Notes under the pieces: model-generated
Database searches by the model: none
What the model was told of the DNA's origin: nothing
Seen by the model: the letters and a program-made list of their open reading frames with translations, nothing else
Source: Gemmataceae bacterium
GTDB lineage: Bacteria > Planctomycetota > Planctomycetia > Gemmatales > Gemmataceae
Length of the DNA stretch: 64,000 nucleotides
Direction of reading: 5' to 3'
NCBI GenBank assembly: GCA_028288765.1
Contig: JAQGHQ010000591.1
Span: 1 to 64,000 of the forward strand
Part shown: positions 44,601-52,310 of the stretch, piece by piece
Position numbering within the stretch: position 1 is the stretch's first letter
How the letters are laid out: every line of letters starts with the position of its first letter
Program-made: the position numbers and the translations under genes

Positions 44601-44981
44601 GTTTCATCCTTGCTTCCCGCTGATCCGGCGCGGCCCCAACCGCCTCGATCAGCCCCTCGGCATTCCCCCCATGCTTCGGATAGTGGATTCGCCGCCGCGA
44701 TCCGGGCCGTCACCAGCGCGTCCGCCGTGTGCCAATACCCGGTACATCTGGCCGCGATCCATCTGACCGTAATCTGCATCAACTACCGGCTCTCGGCGTC
44801 CTTCAGCAGTCCGGATAACGGTTTGACGTGCGCGGGTGAGTTCGTGGGCCGGCCGCCCCGCCGGTCCCAAAGCTTCCCGTCGGGCCCGGGGTGAGTTGGC
44901 GGACCTTCCATCCAGGAGACGTTCCGCACCGTCAAGGAGTCGACCGCCTGACGATCAGGCTGGCCTCGCACTCGACGACGT
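44601..44981. other. region after the transposase remnant, no intact gene
   Basis: About 380 bp of degenerate-looking sequence. Frames on both strands are open for up to 60-70 codons but show no recognisable domain. It may include decayed transposase sequence from the same or another element; I cannot show this. Confidence 0.4.
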
Positions 44982-45308
44982 TCACTTCTTCCCGCGATTC
45001 TTCGGGGTCTTCGGTGCGGCCCCCGGCTGAGCGGCCGGAGTTGGCACGGGTGTCGATACGGCCGCTGACGCCGCCGGACGGCTCGGTTGCCACTCGTAGA
45101 ACCCCTGGTCCGCCGCGTCCCGACCCTTGTCGGTCAGCTCGTACAGCCCGTCCCCGACTTTGTTAAAGAACCCGTTCGCGACCAACCAATCCACGTCGCT
45201 CTGGTCGCGGCGGGCCATGCTCCGAAGGTCCTCGAACCGGGTCCGCTTCTTCCGAAGGGCGATCCGAACCATCCGCCAACGGCCGATCGAAAGGCTGAAC
45301 TGTGCCAT
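44982..45308 (-). CDS. small winged-helix-like protein with Pro/Ala tail
   Basis: A 108-residue protein whose first 73 residues match the product of 38421-38642: SLSIGRWRMVRIALRKKRTR, FEDLRSMARRDQSDVDWLVA, NGFFNKVGDGLYELTDKGRD, GFYEW. A 35-residue Ala/Pro/Thr-rich tail ending in RGKK follows and is missing from the paralog. The wing-like GDGLYELTDKG and the helix pattern suggest a mini winged helix. It is followed upstream on the same strand by the HTH gene at 45355-45597, 46 bp away, so the two may be co-transcribed. Confidence 0.8.
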   Translation of the reverse strand: MAQFSLSIGRWRMVRIALRKKRTRFEDLRSMARRDQSDVDWLVANGFFNKVGDGLYELTDKGRDAADQGFYEWQPSRPAASAAVSTPVPTPAAQPGAAPKTPKNRGKK

Positions 45309-45354
45309 CTGGAAAGATCCTGGGGTGTGTGAAGAGAGGGATTAAAGGTGGGGT

Positions 45355-45597
45355 CTACGTCTTCCTGGCTATTCGCTTCGGGATCAGGTGTTCCGACTCG
45401 ACGGTCACTTCGTCGCACACCGCGAACCGGCCGGTGGGAACGCCGCGGGCGTGAGCGAGTTTCACGCCCGCCGCCCAGCTCGGAAGACGCTGCCCCTGCT
45501 CGTGGTTTCGCAGGCGGCCGAGGGGGGGCCCGGCTTTCTCGGCGAGTTGCTGCTGGGTCAAGCCCGCTTCTTCCAGCAGGCTGCGAAGCAAATCCAT
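45355..45597 (-). CDS. HTH (XRE-like) DNA-binding protein
   Basis: An 80-residue protein with a helix-turn-helix of the Cro/C1 type: LLRSLLEEAGLTQQQLAEKA then GPPLGRLRNHEQGQRLPSWA and AGVKLAHARGV. The C-terminal 20 residues carry CDEVTVESEHLIPKRIARK. ATG 45597 is preferred because GGGGAG lies eight bases before it; a GTG three codons upstream is possible. Short XRE proteins are often repressors or antitoxins. No toxin gene is recognised beside it, though the winged-helix-like gene downstream could be a partner. Confidence 0.82.
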   Translation of the reverse strand: MDLLRSLLEEAGLTQQQLAEKAGPPLGRLRNHEQGQRLPSWAAGVKLAHARGVPTGRFAVCDEVTVESEHLIPKRIARKT

Positions 45598-45741
45598 GAA
45601 CCTCACTCCCCGCTCCCGCCCGGTGCGTGGATGATCTTATTCACTTTTGGGGAGTACAGCAACTGGGGTAGTCGCTCCATAATGGCTAGTTCGCCAAAAC
45701 GATTAAGCGAGCGGCAGGAGAAAACCGACCCGCCGAGTGAT

Positions 45742-45801
45742 CTCGTGGCACAGGTCTCCAGAGCTGTGCGACTTCGCAAGTCTGGAGACCTGTGCCACGA
45801 G
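45742..45801. repeat. perfect 20-bp inverted repeat
   Basis: CTCGTGGCACAGGTCTCCAG and its exact complement CTGGAGACCTGTGCCACGAG, separated by 20 bases. Both arms are complete, so the structure is either a strong hairpin or the ends of a very short mobile repeat. Confidence 0.85.
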
Positions 45802-45857
45802 AACTCCAGCCCGACCGGCCCGTTCTCGTGGGTCAATTTTCACCCGCCGCTCGCCTC

Positions 45858-46020
45858 ATACAGGAACCCGGTGAGACGGTCGCTTTTTCGTCGGTGCGGG
45901 GGGACCCGCTCGCGGGTCGCGCGGCACCTACCCGGAGTCGGGCCGGACGGCTCAACGGCCGAGTCGGTCCGGCGCGACACGGATCAAACCGAATGCGACC
46001 GCCTCATCGGGTTCCTGTAT
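45858..46020. mobile_element. MITE-like element with 26-bp terminal inverted repeats
   Basis: Left end ATACAGGAACCCGGTGAGAC followed by GGTCGC; right end GCGACCGCCTCATCGGGTTC followed by CTGTAT. The ends match at 24 of 26 positions in inverted orientation. The 110-bp centre is non-coding. No target-site duplication could be fixed with certainty. Size and ends fit a miniature inverted-repeat element. Confidence 0.6.
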
Positions 46021-46168
46021 CAGGACACGCGTCGAAGGACTCACCGCTTTGATGTATTATGCCCCTCGTGCGGGTCAAACGATGTGGGGATACCCGGTCG
46101 GGCTCGGGCGAGTGGTGTGGTCGCCTCACCGAGACGACCGGCAATAGCCTGGGGCGCGAGTCCATATC

Positions 46169-46370
46169 TGTACAAGCGTATAGTTAACAAGTTAATGAGA
46201 GTTAACGACCGGCGGGTTGAGTCGTCCAAGGCATGCGCGCCGGCCGGAAACCCAGAAAATCTTAACCAATCTTAACTCGCTAGCTCGGTTATCTTGCCGG
46301 AAGACGTGTGTGGGCCGGGAGTTCGGAATCGCTTTTGGGATGTGCGTAAATGGTCTCGGGCGGGTGGTAT
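46169..46370. repeat. duplicated non-coding element, copy B
   Basis: Shares with 37507-37690, in the same order, TGTACAA, GTATAGTTAAC, AAATCTTAACCAATCTTAAC with TCGC, GTTATCTTGCCGGAAG, CTTTTGGGATGTGC and GGTCTCGGGCGGGTG. It ends about 125 bp before the protease start, so here it could act as an upstream regulatory region. Confidence 0.65.
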
Positions 46371-46495
46371 TACCGCCCGGTTGGGACGCCACGACCGTCA
46401 CCGTCCCTCGCCGAGGGCGGTCCGTTGGCGGCAGGCAACCACCGGGGGTAGAATCTATCGCGTCGGTACCGTTCCCCCGCTTGACGAGGACAATC

Positions 46496-47782
46496 ATGCC
46501 CACCCGGGTCTTCCGCCGGACGAGCCTGCTCGGTCTGCTCGCCGCCTGCCTGACCGCGGGCTGGGCCGTCGCCCAGCCGGAGCCGAAACCCGACCCGCCC
46601 ATGCCGACGACGGACACCGGCATCGCCGCCTACCGGCAGGTGCTGAAGTCCACCGTCTGGGTCCACTCCGAACGTGGGCCCGGGAAGCTGGCCACCGGGA
46701 GCGGGTCGCTGATCGACAAGGGCCGCCGGCTGATCCTGACGAACTACCACGTCGTCGGGAACGTGAAGACGGCGACCGTGTTCTTCCCCGCGTTCGACGG
46801 GAAGAAGGTGATCCCGGAGCGGCGGTACTACCTCGACCGGTCGTCCCGACTCGGCATCCCGGGGGATGTCGTCGAGGTCGATCGGGCGGCGGACCTCGCC
46901 TTGATCCGGCTCGACCGGGTCCCGGACGGGGCGTTGGAAATCCTGCCCGCCGCCGAAAGCCCGGACCCCGGCCAGACCGTCCACTCGCTCGGCAACCCGG
47001 GCCGCAGCGGGGCGCTGTGGGTGTACACCCCGGGGAAGGTCCGGCAGGTCTACACCAAGGCCTGGAAAGCGAAGCTGGACGACAAGACGATCCACACGTT
47101 CGAGGCCCGGGTGGTCGAAACCGATTCCCCAACCAACCCCGGGGACAGCGGCGGCCCGCTGGCGAACGACAAGGGCGAGCTCGTCGGGGTGACCGAGGGC
47201 GGGGCGACGGACGCGCAGCTGCTGAGTCTGTTCGTGGACATCTCGGAGGTGAAGAAGCTGCTCCGCCGGCGGTCCGTGGTCGCCCTCCGAACCGGCGACA
47301 GCGGGGACACGCCGAAGCCGAAGGAGAAAGAGCCGGCGAAACCAGCGCACGACAAGCCGCTGGAGAGCAAGGACGGCGCGAAGTTCTTCAGCGCCGATGC
47401 GTGGAAGAAGGTGCAGACGGCGGCCGACCGGCTGTTCAAGGAGAAGAACACCGACCTGCTGATCGAGACGTTCGACACCCCGCCGAAGGGCGACGTGGAC
47501 AAGGTCAAGGCCATGTCCGCGGCCGACCGGGAGAAGTTCTTCCGCGAAATCGTCCTCGACCGGGTGAAGACCGAAAAGCTGAGCGGGGTCTACATCCTGG
47601 TGTGCAAGTCTCCGCCATCCCTCTACGTGGAGGTGACCGCGGGGGCCGGGCTGCCGGCGGACACCGGGAAGAAGCTCCGCGAAACCCTGCTGGCGGCGTT
47701 CAAGGAGAAGAAATTCGACGAGGGGCTCACCAAGGCGATCGATATCGTCCTCGAGGCGAAGGGGTTGGGGGAGAAAAAGTGA
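46496..47782 (+). CDS. exported trypsin-like serine protease with C-terminal TPM-like domain
   Basis: A 428-residue exported protein. Signal peptide: RRTSLLGLLAACLTAGWAVA. Residues about 40-260 form a trypsin/DegP-like protease with His85 (LTNYHVVG), Asp133 (ADLALIRL) and Ser218 (PGDSGGPL), so the triad is intact. A charged Lys/Pro linker at about 270-290 leads to a second domain (about 295-425): AWKKVQTAADRLFKEKNTDL, KLSGVYILVCKSPPSLYVEV, AGLPADTGKKLRETLLAAFK. This resembles TPM (PSII-repair/YgcG-type) domains. Instead of a PDZ domain, this protease thus carries a TPM-like partner. GAGGACAATC precedes ATG 46496. The stop overlaps the next gene (GTGA). Confidence 0.9.
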   Translation: MPTRVFRRTSLLGLLAACLTAGWAVAQPEPKPDPPMPTTDTGIAAYRQVLKSTVWVHSERGPGKLATGSGSLIDKGRRLILTNYHVVGNVKTATVFFPAFDGKKVIPERRYYLDRSSRLGIPGDVVEVDRAADLALIRLDRVPDGALEILPAAESPDPGQTVHSLGNPGRSGALWVYTPGKVRQVYTKAWKAKLDDKTIHTFEARVVETDSPTNPGDSGGPLANDKGELVGVTEGGATDAQLLSLFVDISEVKKLLRRRSVVALRTGDSGDTPKPKEKEPAKPAHDKPLESKDGAKFFSADAWKKVQTAADRLFKEKNTDLLIETFDTPPKGDVDKVKAMSAADREKFFREIVLDRVKTEKLSGVYILVCKSPPSLYVEVTAGAGLPADTGKKLRETLLAAFKEKKFDEGLTKAIDIVLEAKGLGEKK

Positions 47783-48165
47783 CCGGACCGGGCCGCGGCG
47801 TGATGTTGTGCGACGACCTGATCTTCTTCAGCCGGGTGGCCGCGACCGCCCGCGCCGCGGGGCTGGAGGTGAAGCAGGTCCGCTCGGCGGCGGCGCTCCT
47901 GGAAGCGGTGAAGCAAGACCCGCCCGGCGGGATAATCGTCGACCTGCACGCCGCCGGGCTCGACGTCCCGGCGCTGCTGGCGGGGTTGCGGACGGCATGC
48001 CCGGTGATGCCGCGGACCATCGCCTTCGGGTCGCACGTCGAGGCCGAGACGTTGCGAGCGGCTCGCGCCGCCGGGGTCGACCGGGTGATGCCGCGGAGCC
48101 AGTTTGTGAAGGAGCTGGAAGCCGATCTGCGGGCCTGGCTGACGCCGGTGGGGGAGTTATCGTAA
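47779..48165 (+). CDS. receiver-like protein, coupled to the protease gene
   Basis: A 128-residue protein with a degenerate response-regulator shape: VMLCDDLIFFSRVAATARAA, GGIIVDLHAAGLDVPALLAG, TIAFGSHVEAETLRAARAAG, then DRVMPRSQFVKELEADLRAW. An Asp at the usual phosphorylation position is present (IIVDLH) but the conserved Lys of the last strand is replaced within VMPRSQ. The GTG at 47779 overlaps the protease stop and is preceded by GGGGGAG, so coupling is likely; ATG 47803 is an alternative start. The link between an exported protease and a cytoplasmic receiver-like protein is unexplained. Confidence 0.75.
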   Translation: MTGPGRGVMLCDDLIFFSRVAATARAAGLEVKQVRSAAALLEAVKQDPPGGIIVDLHAAGLDVPALLAGLRTACPVMPRTIAFGSHVEAETLRAARAAGVDRVMPRSQFVKELEADLRAWLTPVGELS

Positions 48166-48257
48166 GAACCCCTCCCCCGGCCCCTCCCCTGGGAAGGGAG
48201 GGGAGCAAGATCCGACTCCCCCTTCCTTCTCAGGGAAGGGGGTTGGGGGTTAGGTTC
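48166..48257. repeat. CCCCTCCC/GGGAGGGG inverted repeat
   Basis: GAACCCCTCCCCCGGCCCCT and CCCTGGGAAGGGAGGGG on the left, GGGAAGGGGGTTGGGGGTTA with GGTTC on the right. The structure separates two convergent genes and fills their whole gap, so it may serve as a bidirectional terminator. The motif is a common dispersed repeat in bacteria. Confidence 0.6.
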
Positions 48258-48260
48258 TTC

Positions 48261-48557
48261 CTACAGAAGCCCCTGATTGATGAGCGCCCGGAGCCCGAGG
48301 ACGTGCTTGCACCGGCCCCACCGGAGGAACCCGAGGCATTCACACGAGCTGTCCTGGGGGGTGTTGATGCGGACGTGGTAGACCGTCCCCATCCCCAGCC
48401 GGTGGACGGCGAACCCCCGGCCGCCGATCTCACACGGGAGTTCGCAGAGCGCGTAGAACTGTGCCCGGCCGGCGATGGTGATGCAGAACACCCCGATCCC
48501 GTCCGTCTCGGGCGACCGAACGAGCCGGATCGTGCGGGCCGGGGCGGGCTCTGCCAT
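48261..48557 (-). CDS. small SWIM zinc-finger protein
   Basis: A 98-residue protein, start ATG 48557. The C-terminal half has a SWIM motif, CECLGFLRWGRCKHVLGL (Cys-x-Cys ... Cys-x-His), which binds one zinc. The N-terminal half is a small beta-rich domain (IRLVRSPETDGIGVFCITIA). In larger proteins SWIM domains bind DNA or proteins, for example beside SNF2 helicases or MuDR-type transposases; here it stands alone. It is divergent from dapF with 85 bp between starts and converges with the receiver-like gene. The ribosome binding site is weak. Confidence 0.8.
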   Translation of the reverse strand: MAEPAPARTIRLVRSPETDGIGVFCITIAGRAQFYALCELPCEIGGRGFAVHRLGMGTVYHVRINTPQDSSCECLGFLRWGRCKHVLGLRALINQGLL

Positions 48558-48642
48558 GCCGTCATTGTAGGTGACCTTCCCGCGCCCCGCCGAGTTGTTA
48601 GAATCGGTGCATTCTCCCTGCGCCTCAGCCGAGAGTGGCCCC

Positions 48643-49512
48643 ATGCGGTTCACCAAAATGCACGGGATCGGCAACGATTACGTGTACGTCGATTGCGTCC
48701 GCAACCCCCTCCCCGCCGACCCGCCGGCCCTCAGCCGGGCGGTCAGCGACCGGCACTTCGGGATCGGGTCGGACGGGCTCATCCTGATCTGCACGAGCGA
48801 GAAGGCCGACGCCCGGATGCGGATGTTCAACGCCGACGGGTCCGAGTCCGAGATGTGCGGGAACGGGCTGCGGTGCGTGGCGAAGTTCGTGTACGACCAC
48901 GGCATCGCCCGGAAGCCCCGGCTGGCGATCGAGACCGGCCGCGGGGTCCTCGGCGTCGACCTCGACGTGAAGCAGGACAAGGTGAGCCGGGTCCGGGTGA
49001 ACATGGGCGAGCCGATCCTGAAGTCCGCCGACATCCCGACGACCCTGCCGGGCGACCCGCCGGTGAACGCCCCGCTGACCGTCGCCGGCACGCGGGTCGA
49101 GGTCACCTGTGTGTCGATGGGCAACCCGCACGCGGTGGTGTACCCCGGGGACGACTACTTCCACCCCGAGCCGCGAGACCTGGTCGCCGAACTCGGGCCG
49201 AAGATCGAGCACGCCCGCGAGTTCCCCCGGCGGGTGAACGCCCACTTCGTGAAGGTGCATTCCCCGGGCGAAGTGACGATGCGGACCTGGGAGCGCGGCA
49301 GCGGGATCACGCTCGCGTGCGGGACCGGGGCGTGTGCGGTGTGCGTGGCCGGGGTGCTCACCGGGCGGACCGGGCGGAAGATCCTCGCCCACCTGCCCGG
49401 CGGGGACCTGGAACTCGAATGGTCCGCGGCCGACAACCACGTTTACATGGCTGGTCCGGCGACCGAGGTGTTTACGGGGGAATGGCCGGAATCAGTTAAA
49501 AGTGAAAAATGA
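48643..49512 (+). CDS. dapF: diaminopimelate epimerase
   Basis: A 289-residue cytoplasmic enzyme converting LL- to meso-diaminopimelate, for lysine and, where present, peptidoglycan. Both catalytic cysteines are present: Cys72 in SEMCGNGLRC and Cys226 in LACGTGACA. N-terminal FTKMHGIGNDYVYVD and RHFGIGSDGLI are also typical. GAGAGTGGCCCC precedes ATG 48643. The last residues (SVKSEK) are encoded by GTGAAAA-type repeat DNA that begins the hairpin at 49493, so the natural C-terminus seems to have been extended or replaced by the repeat. No other lysine genes nearby. Confidence 0.97.
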   Translation: MRFTKMHGIGNDYVYVDCVRNPLPADPPALSRAVSDRHFGIGSDGLILICTSEKADARMRMFNADGSESEMCGNGLRCVAKFVYDHGIARKPRLAIETGRGVLGVDLDVKQDKVSRVRVNMGEPILKSADIPTTLPGDPPVNAPLTVAGTRVEVTCVSMGNPHAVVYPGDDYFHPEPRDLVAELGPKIEHAREFPRRVNAHFVKVHSPGEVTMRTWERGSGITLACGTGACAVCVAGVLTGRTGRKILAHLPGGDLELEWSAADNHVYMAGPATEVFTGEWPESVKSEK

Positions 49513-49590
49513 AAAGTTCAAAGTGAAAATAGAGTAAACTAGTATTGTATTGTTTTTCACTTTGAACTTTTCATTTTTCACTTTTAACTG
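49493..49590. repeat. GTGAAAA-type hairpin with 37-bp perfect arms
   Basis: CAGTTAAAAGTGAAAAATGA with AAAGTTCAAAGTGAAAA on the left; the exact complement at 49554-49590, with about 23 AT-rich bases between. The left arm includes the dapF stop region. It is made of the same units as the arrays at 28.3 and 17.3 kb. It lies just before the acyltransferase gene's ribosome binding site. Confidence 0.92.
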
Positions 49591-49607
49591 ATCGGGGAGG
49601 TCGTGAG

Positions 49608-50324
49608 ATGAAGATCCGCAACCGCCACCTCGTCCGGGCGGCCGGCTGGCTCGGGGCCGGAATTGCCCGGGGCCTGGTCCGCAGCCTCCGCTGCCGGGAT
49701 CACTTCCTCGGCCCCGACGTGGCCCGCGGGCGGCTCGCCCTGGCCCACAGATTCATCTACTCCATCTGGCACGAAAACATTCTCCTCCCCGCCGTCAGGT
49801 TCGGCGGCCCGGACCTGGCCGTCCTCATCAGCTCGCACGCCGACGGTCAGATCCTCGGGGGGTTGATCGCCTCGATGGGGATGGAGATGGTCGTCGGGTC
49901 CACCACCCGGGGCGGGGTGGAGGCGGTCCGTCGGCTCGTCCGGCCGGACACGTCGTGGCGGAACCTGGCGGTCACCCCCGACGGGCCGCGGGGGCCGCGG
50001 CGGGTCGTCCAGCAGGGGATCATCTACATCGCCTCCCGGACCGGGATGAAGATCGTCCCCATCGGGGTCGGGTACGACCGGCCGTGGCGGCTCGGGAGCT
50101 GGGACCGGTTCGCGATCCCGAAGCCGTGCTCGCGGGCGCGGTTCGTGTTCGGCGTACCGGTCGGGGTGCCCGCGGGCCTCCGAACCGCCGGGCTCGAAGA
50201 GGACCGCGTCCGGATCCAGGCCGAGATGGACCGGGTCAACGCCCTCGCCGAAGCCTGGGCCGCCACCGGCAAGCTCGTGCTCCCCGCCGCCGGGACCGAC
50301 AAGTCCCACAAGCTCGCCTCTTGA
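49608..50324 (+). CDS. DUF374 lysophospholipid acyltransferase-family protein
   Basis: A 238-residue protein of the LPLAT superfamily, DUF374 type. Motifs: RFIYSIWHENILLPAVRFGG (motif 1), ISSHADGQILGGLIASMGME, STTRGGVEAVRRL, VTPDGPRGPRRVVQQGIIYI and TGMKIVPIGVGYDR. DUF374 members transfer acyl chains or related groups in envelope lipid synthesis and often stand beside LpxA/LpxK-like or KDO transferase genes. The N-terminal hydrophobic stretch suggests membrane association on the cytoplasmic side. GGGGAGGTCGTGAG precedes ATG 49608. The next gene (127 bp away) is a GT87-like membrane protein, possibly also for envelope glycolipids. Confidence 0.9.
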   Translation: MKIRNRHLVRAAGWLGAGIARGLVRSLRCRDHFLGPDVARGRLALAHRFIYSIWHENILLPAVRFGGPDLAVLISSHADGQILGGLIASMGMEMVVGSTTRGGVEAVRRLVRPDTSWRNLAVTPDGPRGPRRVVQQGIIYIASRTGMKIVPIGVGYDRPWRLGSWDRFAIPKPCSRARFVFGVPVGVPAGLRTAGLEEDRVRIQAEMDRVNALAEAWAATGKLVLPAAGTDKSHKLAS

Positions 50325-50450
50325 CCGTTCCCGTAAAACGAACTCGCCGCGGGCAGTCGTTCCCGGGTCGGTGGTTCCCGGGTCAGCTCGGCCCGTGGGA
50401 CTTGGAACCGGTGAACCTGGAACGATCAGCTGTTTCTCCGGGGCGGGAGA

Positions 50451-52310
50451 GTGGGTGTAGGTGTGGGCACGGTCGATGATCGCGGGTACGTCATCCCGCC
50501 GCGGTTCTGGGCCTGGGCCGGGACCCGCCGGGCCGTCCGTGTCTTTCTCTGGCTGTTCGCCCTGGGGGTCGGCGCGCACCACCTCTGGCACGCCCGGAAC
50601 TGGCTCGCCGACGGCCCCGACACGCCGACCCACCGCCGCCGCCCGGACCCCGGCGGGCACGGCCATACGCAGATCGATTTCGGCGGGCAGTGGGTCATGG
50701 GCCGGATGCTCGTTCTCGGGCACGGCCGGGATCTGTACCACCGGCAACGCCAGTGGGAGGTCGTCCGGGAAGGGTACCCCGTCTCGGCGGAGACACCGGT
50801 CCAGCGGGAAGAAACGCTCGTCCCCAGGCACCTCCGTCAGCTCGCCCGGTCGGACGACGACGTCGGGCACGACGCCGATCGGCTGATGTCGTGGTTCATG
50901 GGGGCCGACCCACCCCAGCCCTGGAAGACGGTCGGCGGGGCCGCCGCCGCACCCCTCGCCGCCGGTCCGTTCGGCGGCCCGTTCGCCGCGGTCGCCCTGC
51001 ACCAGGCCGCGGCCCAAAGCGTCACCTCGGACGTCGCCGCGGAGGTCAGCGCGCCGGCGGTCGGCGGGCCGCTCTACCCGCCGGTCCACGCCTTCTTCTA
51101 CGCCCCGCTCGGCCTGTTCGATCACCCGCACGACGCCTACGCCCTCTTCCAGGTGATCGCCGTCGGCCTGGCCTACGTCGCCGGGCTCGGCGTCAACGTC
51201 CTCACCCGCGGGCGGGTGTGGTGGTCGGTCGCCAGTGCCGGGGTCCTCCTGTACCCCGGCTGCCGGAGCGGTCTCGACCTCGGCCAGAACCCGACCCTTT
51301 CGCTCTGCATCGCCCTCTGGGGGTGGGTCCTGGCCGCCCGGGGCCGGGAGTGGGCCGGCGGGGCGGTGTGGGGGATCTTCGCGTTCAAGCCGGTGTGGGG
51401 GATGGCGTTCTTCCTCGTCCCGCTCCTGGCCGGCCGGTGGCGGGTCTGCCTGGCGATGGTCGGGACCGGGGCCGTGCTCGGCGCGCTCACCCTGCCGGTG
51501 GTCGGGGTGCAGACGTGGTTCGACTGGCTGGCGGTCGGGAAAGAAGCGGCCGGGGTGTACAACGAGAGCCTGAACTGGATCAACCTGAGCCGCGACCTGC
51601 AGGGCATCCCGCGCCGGTTCCTGCTCGATTTCACCCGGCCCGAAGCGGAGCGAGATACCCCGCAGGCCAGGGCCGTGGCGTGGGGCCTGTGGGGCGTAGT
51701 GTTCGGCACCACCGTGCTCGTGTACCGGGTCTGGGCGAACCGCCGCAAGCCGATCGGGTTGGGGGCGGGGTTCCTGTTCCTCGGCGCGTTCCTCACCTGC
51801 TACCGGTTCATGTACTACGACGTGCTGCTCTCGCTGGTCGGGGTGGTCTGCCTGCTCGCCGAGCCGGGGCGGTTCTTCCGAACCCGTGTGTTCGGGGTCG
51901 ACCTCACCCCCCAGGTGCCGATGCCCGCCCGCTCCCTCGACCGGCCCGCAGCCGCGGCGGACCCGTTCGGCCCGAAGCTGGTCGGGTACGTCAGCTCCGT
52001 CCCGCTCACCCTCCTGGCCGGGCTCTACCTCGTCGAGAACGTGTTGACCGGGCTGGCCGTCGAGGCCACCGTCGGGGTGATCGGCTGGGGCCACCCCACG
52101 ACCGCGGCCGACGGGGCGACCGCGATGACGACCCCGCGGATGCACGCCGACACGTCGATCGCCTACCCGTGGGACACCGTCCTCGTGATCGCCCTCTGGG
52201 CGTGGTGCGGGCTACAGCTGATCCTCCGGGGTGAGCGGTCCGAAGGACAACCAGATGACCCGGGCCGGGTCACTCCCGGGGAGCCCGCCGGAGGGCGACC
52301 GCCAGGATGA
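50451..52310 (+). CDS. GT87-like (DUF2029) integral membrane glycosyltransferase
   Basis: A 619-residue polytopic membrane protein. An N-terminal transmembrane helix (AVRVFLWLFALGVGAHHLWH) is followed by an extramembrane region with DFGGQWVMGRMLVLGHGRDL, the family's DF-type Asp near residue 76 being the likely catalytic acid. A long block of hydrophobic segments follows (about residues 215-520), containing LDLGQNPTLSLCIALWGW and FKPVWGMAFFLVPLLAG, typical of GT87/DUF2029. These use polyprenyl-phosphate sugars outside the membrane. The GTG at 50451 lies after GGGAGA; no better start is seen. The 3' end overlaps the convergent nhaA gene by 41 bp. Family member confidence is good; substrate unknown. 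Confidence 0.85.
   Translation: MGVGVGTVDDRGYVIPPRFWAWAGTRRAVRVFLWLFALGVGAHHLWHARNWLADGPDTPTHRRRPDPGGHGHTQIDFGGQWVMGRMLVLGHGRDLYHRQRQWEVVREGYPVSAETPVQREETLVPRHLRQLARSDDDVGHDADRLMSWFMGADPPQPWKTVGGAAAAPLAAGPFGGPFAAVALHQAAAQSVTSDVAAEVSAPAVGGPLYPPVHAFFYAPLGLFDHPHDAYALFQVIAVGLAYVAGLGVNVLTRGRVWWSVASAGVLLYPGCRSGLDLGQNPTLSLCIALWGWVLAARGREWAGGAVWGIFAFKPVWGMAFFLVPLLAGRWRVCLAMVGTGAVLGALTLPVVGVQTWFDWLAVGKEAAGVYNESLNWINLSRDLQGIPRRFLLDFTRPEAERDTPQARAVAWGLWGVVFGTTVLVYRVWANRRKPIGLGAGFLFLGAFLTCYRFMYYDVLLSLVGVVCLLAEPGRFFRTRVFGVDLTPQVPMPARSLDRPAAAADPFGPKLVGYVSSVPLTLLAGLYLVENVLTGLAVEATVGVIGWGHPTTAADGATAMTTPRMHADTSIAYPWDTVLVIALWAWCGLQLILRGERSEGQPDDPGRVTPGEPAGGRPPG

Larger units (their letters stand above)
45598..46495. 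other. long intergenic region built of repeats
   Basis: Nearly 900 bp between the HTH gene and the divergent protease gene. It is mostly accounted for by three elements: a hairpin at 45742-45801, a MITE-like inverted repeat at 45858-46020 and copy B of the duplicated non-coding element at 46169-46370. Frames crossing it have no recognisable product. Confidence 0.5.

Noticed and set aside
44576..44971. Short minus-strand frames as a second transposase fragment
   Set aside because: The translations contain no DDE residues or other transposase blocks that I can defend, so they are described only as degenerate sequence.
49584..52145. An 853-codon minus-strand frame opposite the acyltransferase and GT87-like genes
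   Set aside because: Both plus-strand genes have clear family motifs; the antisense product is Pro/Gly/Arg/His low-complexity sequence.
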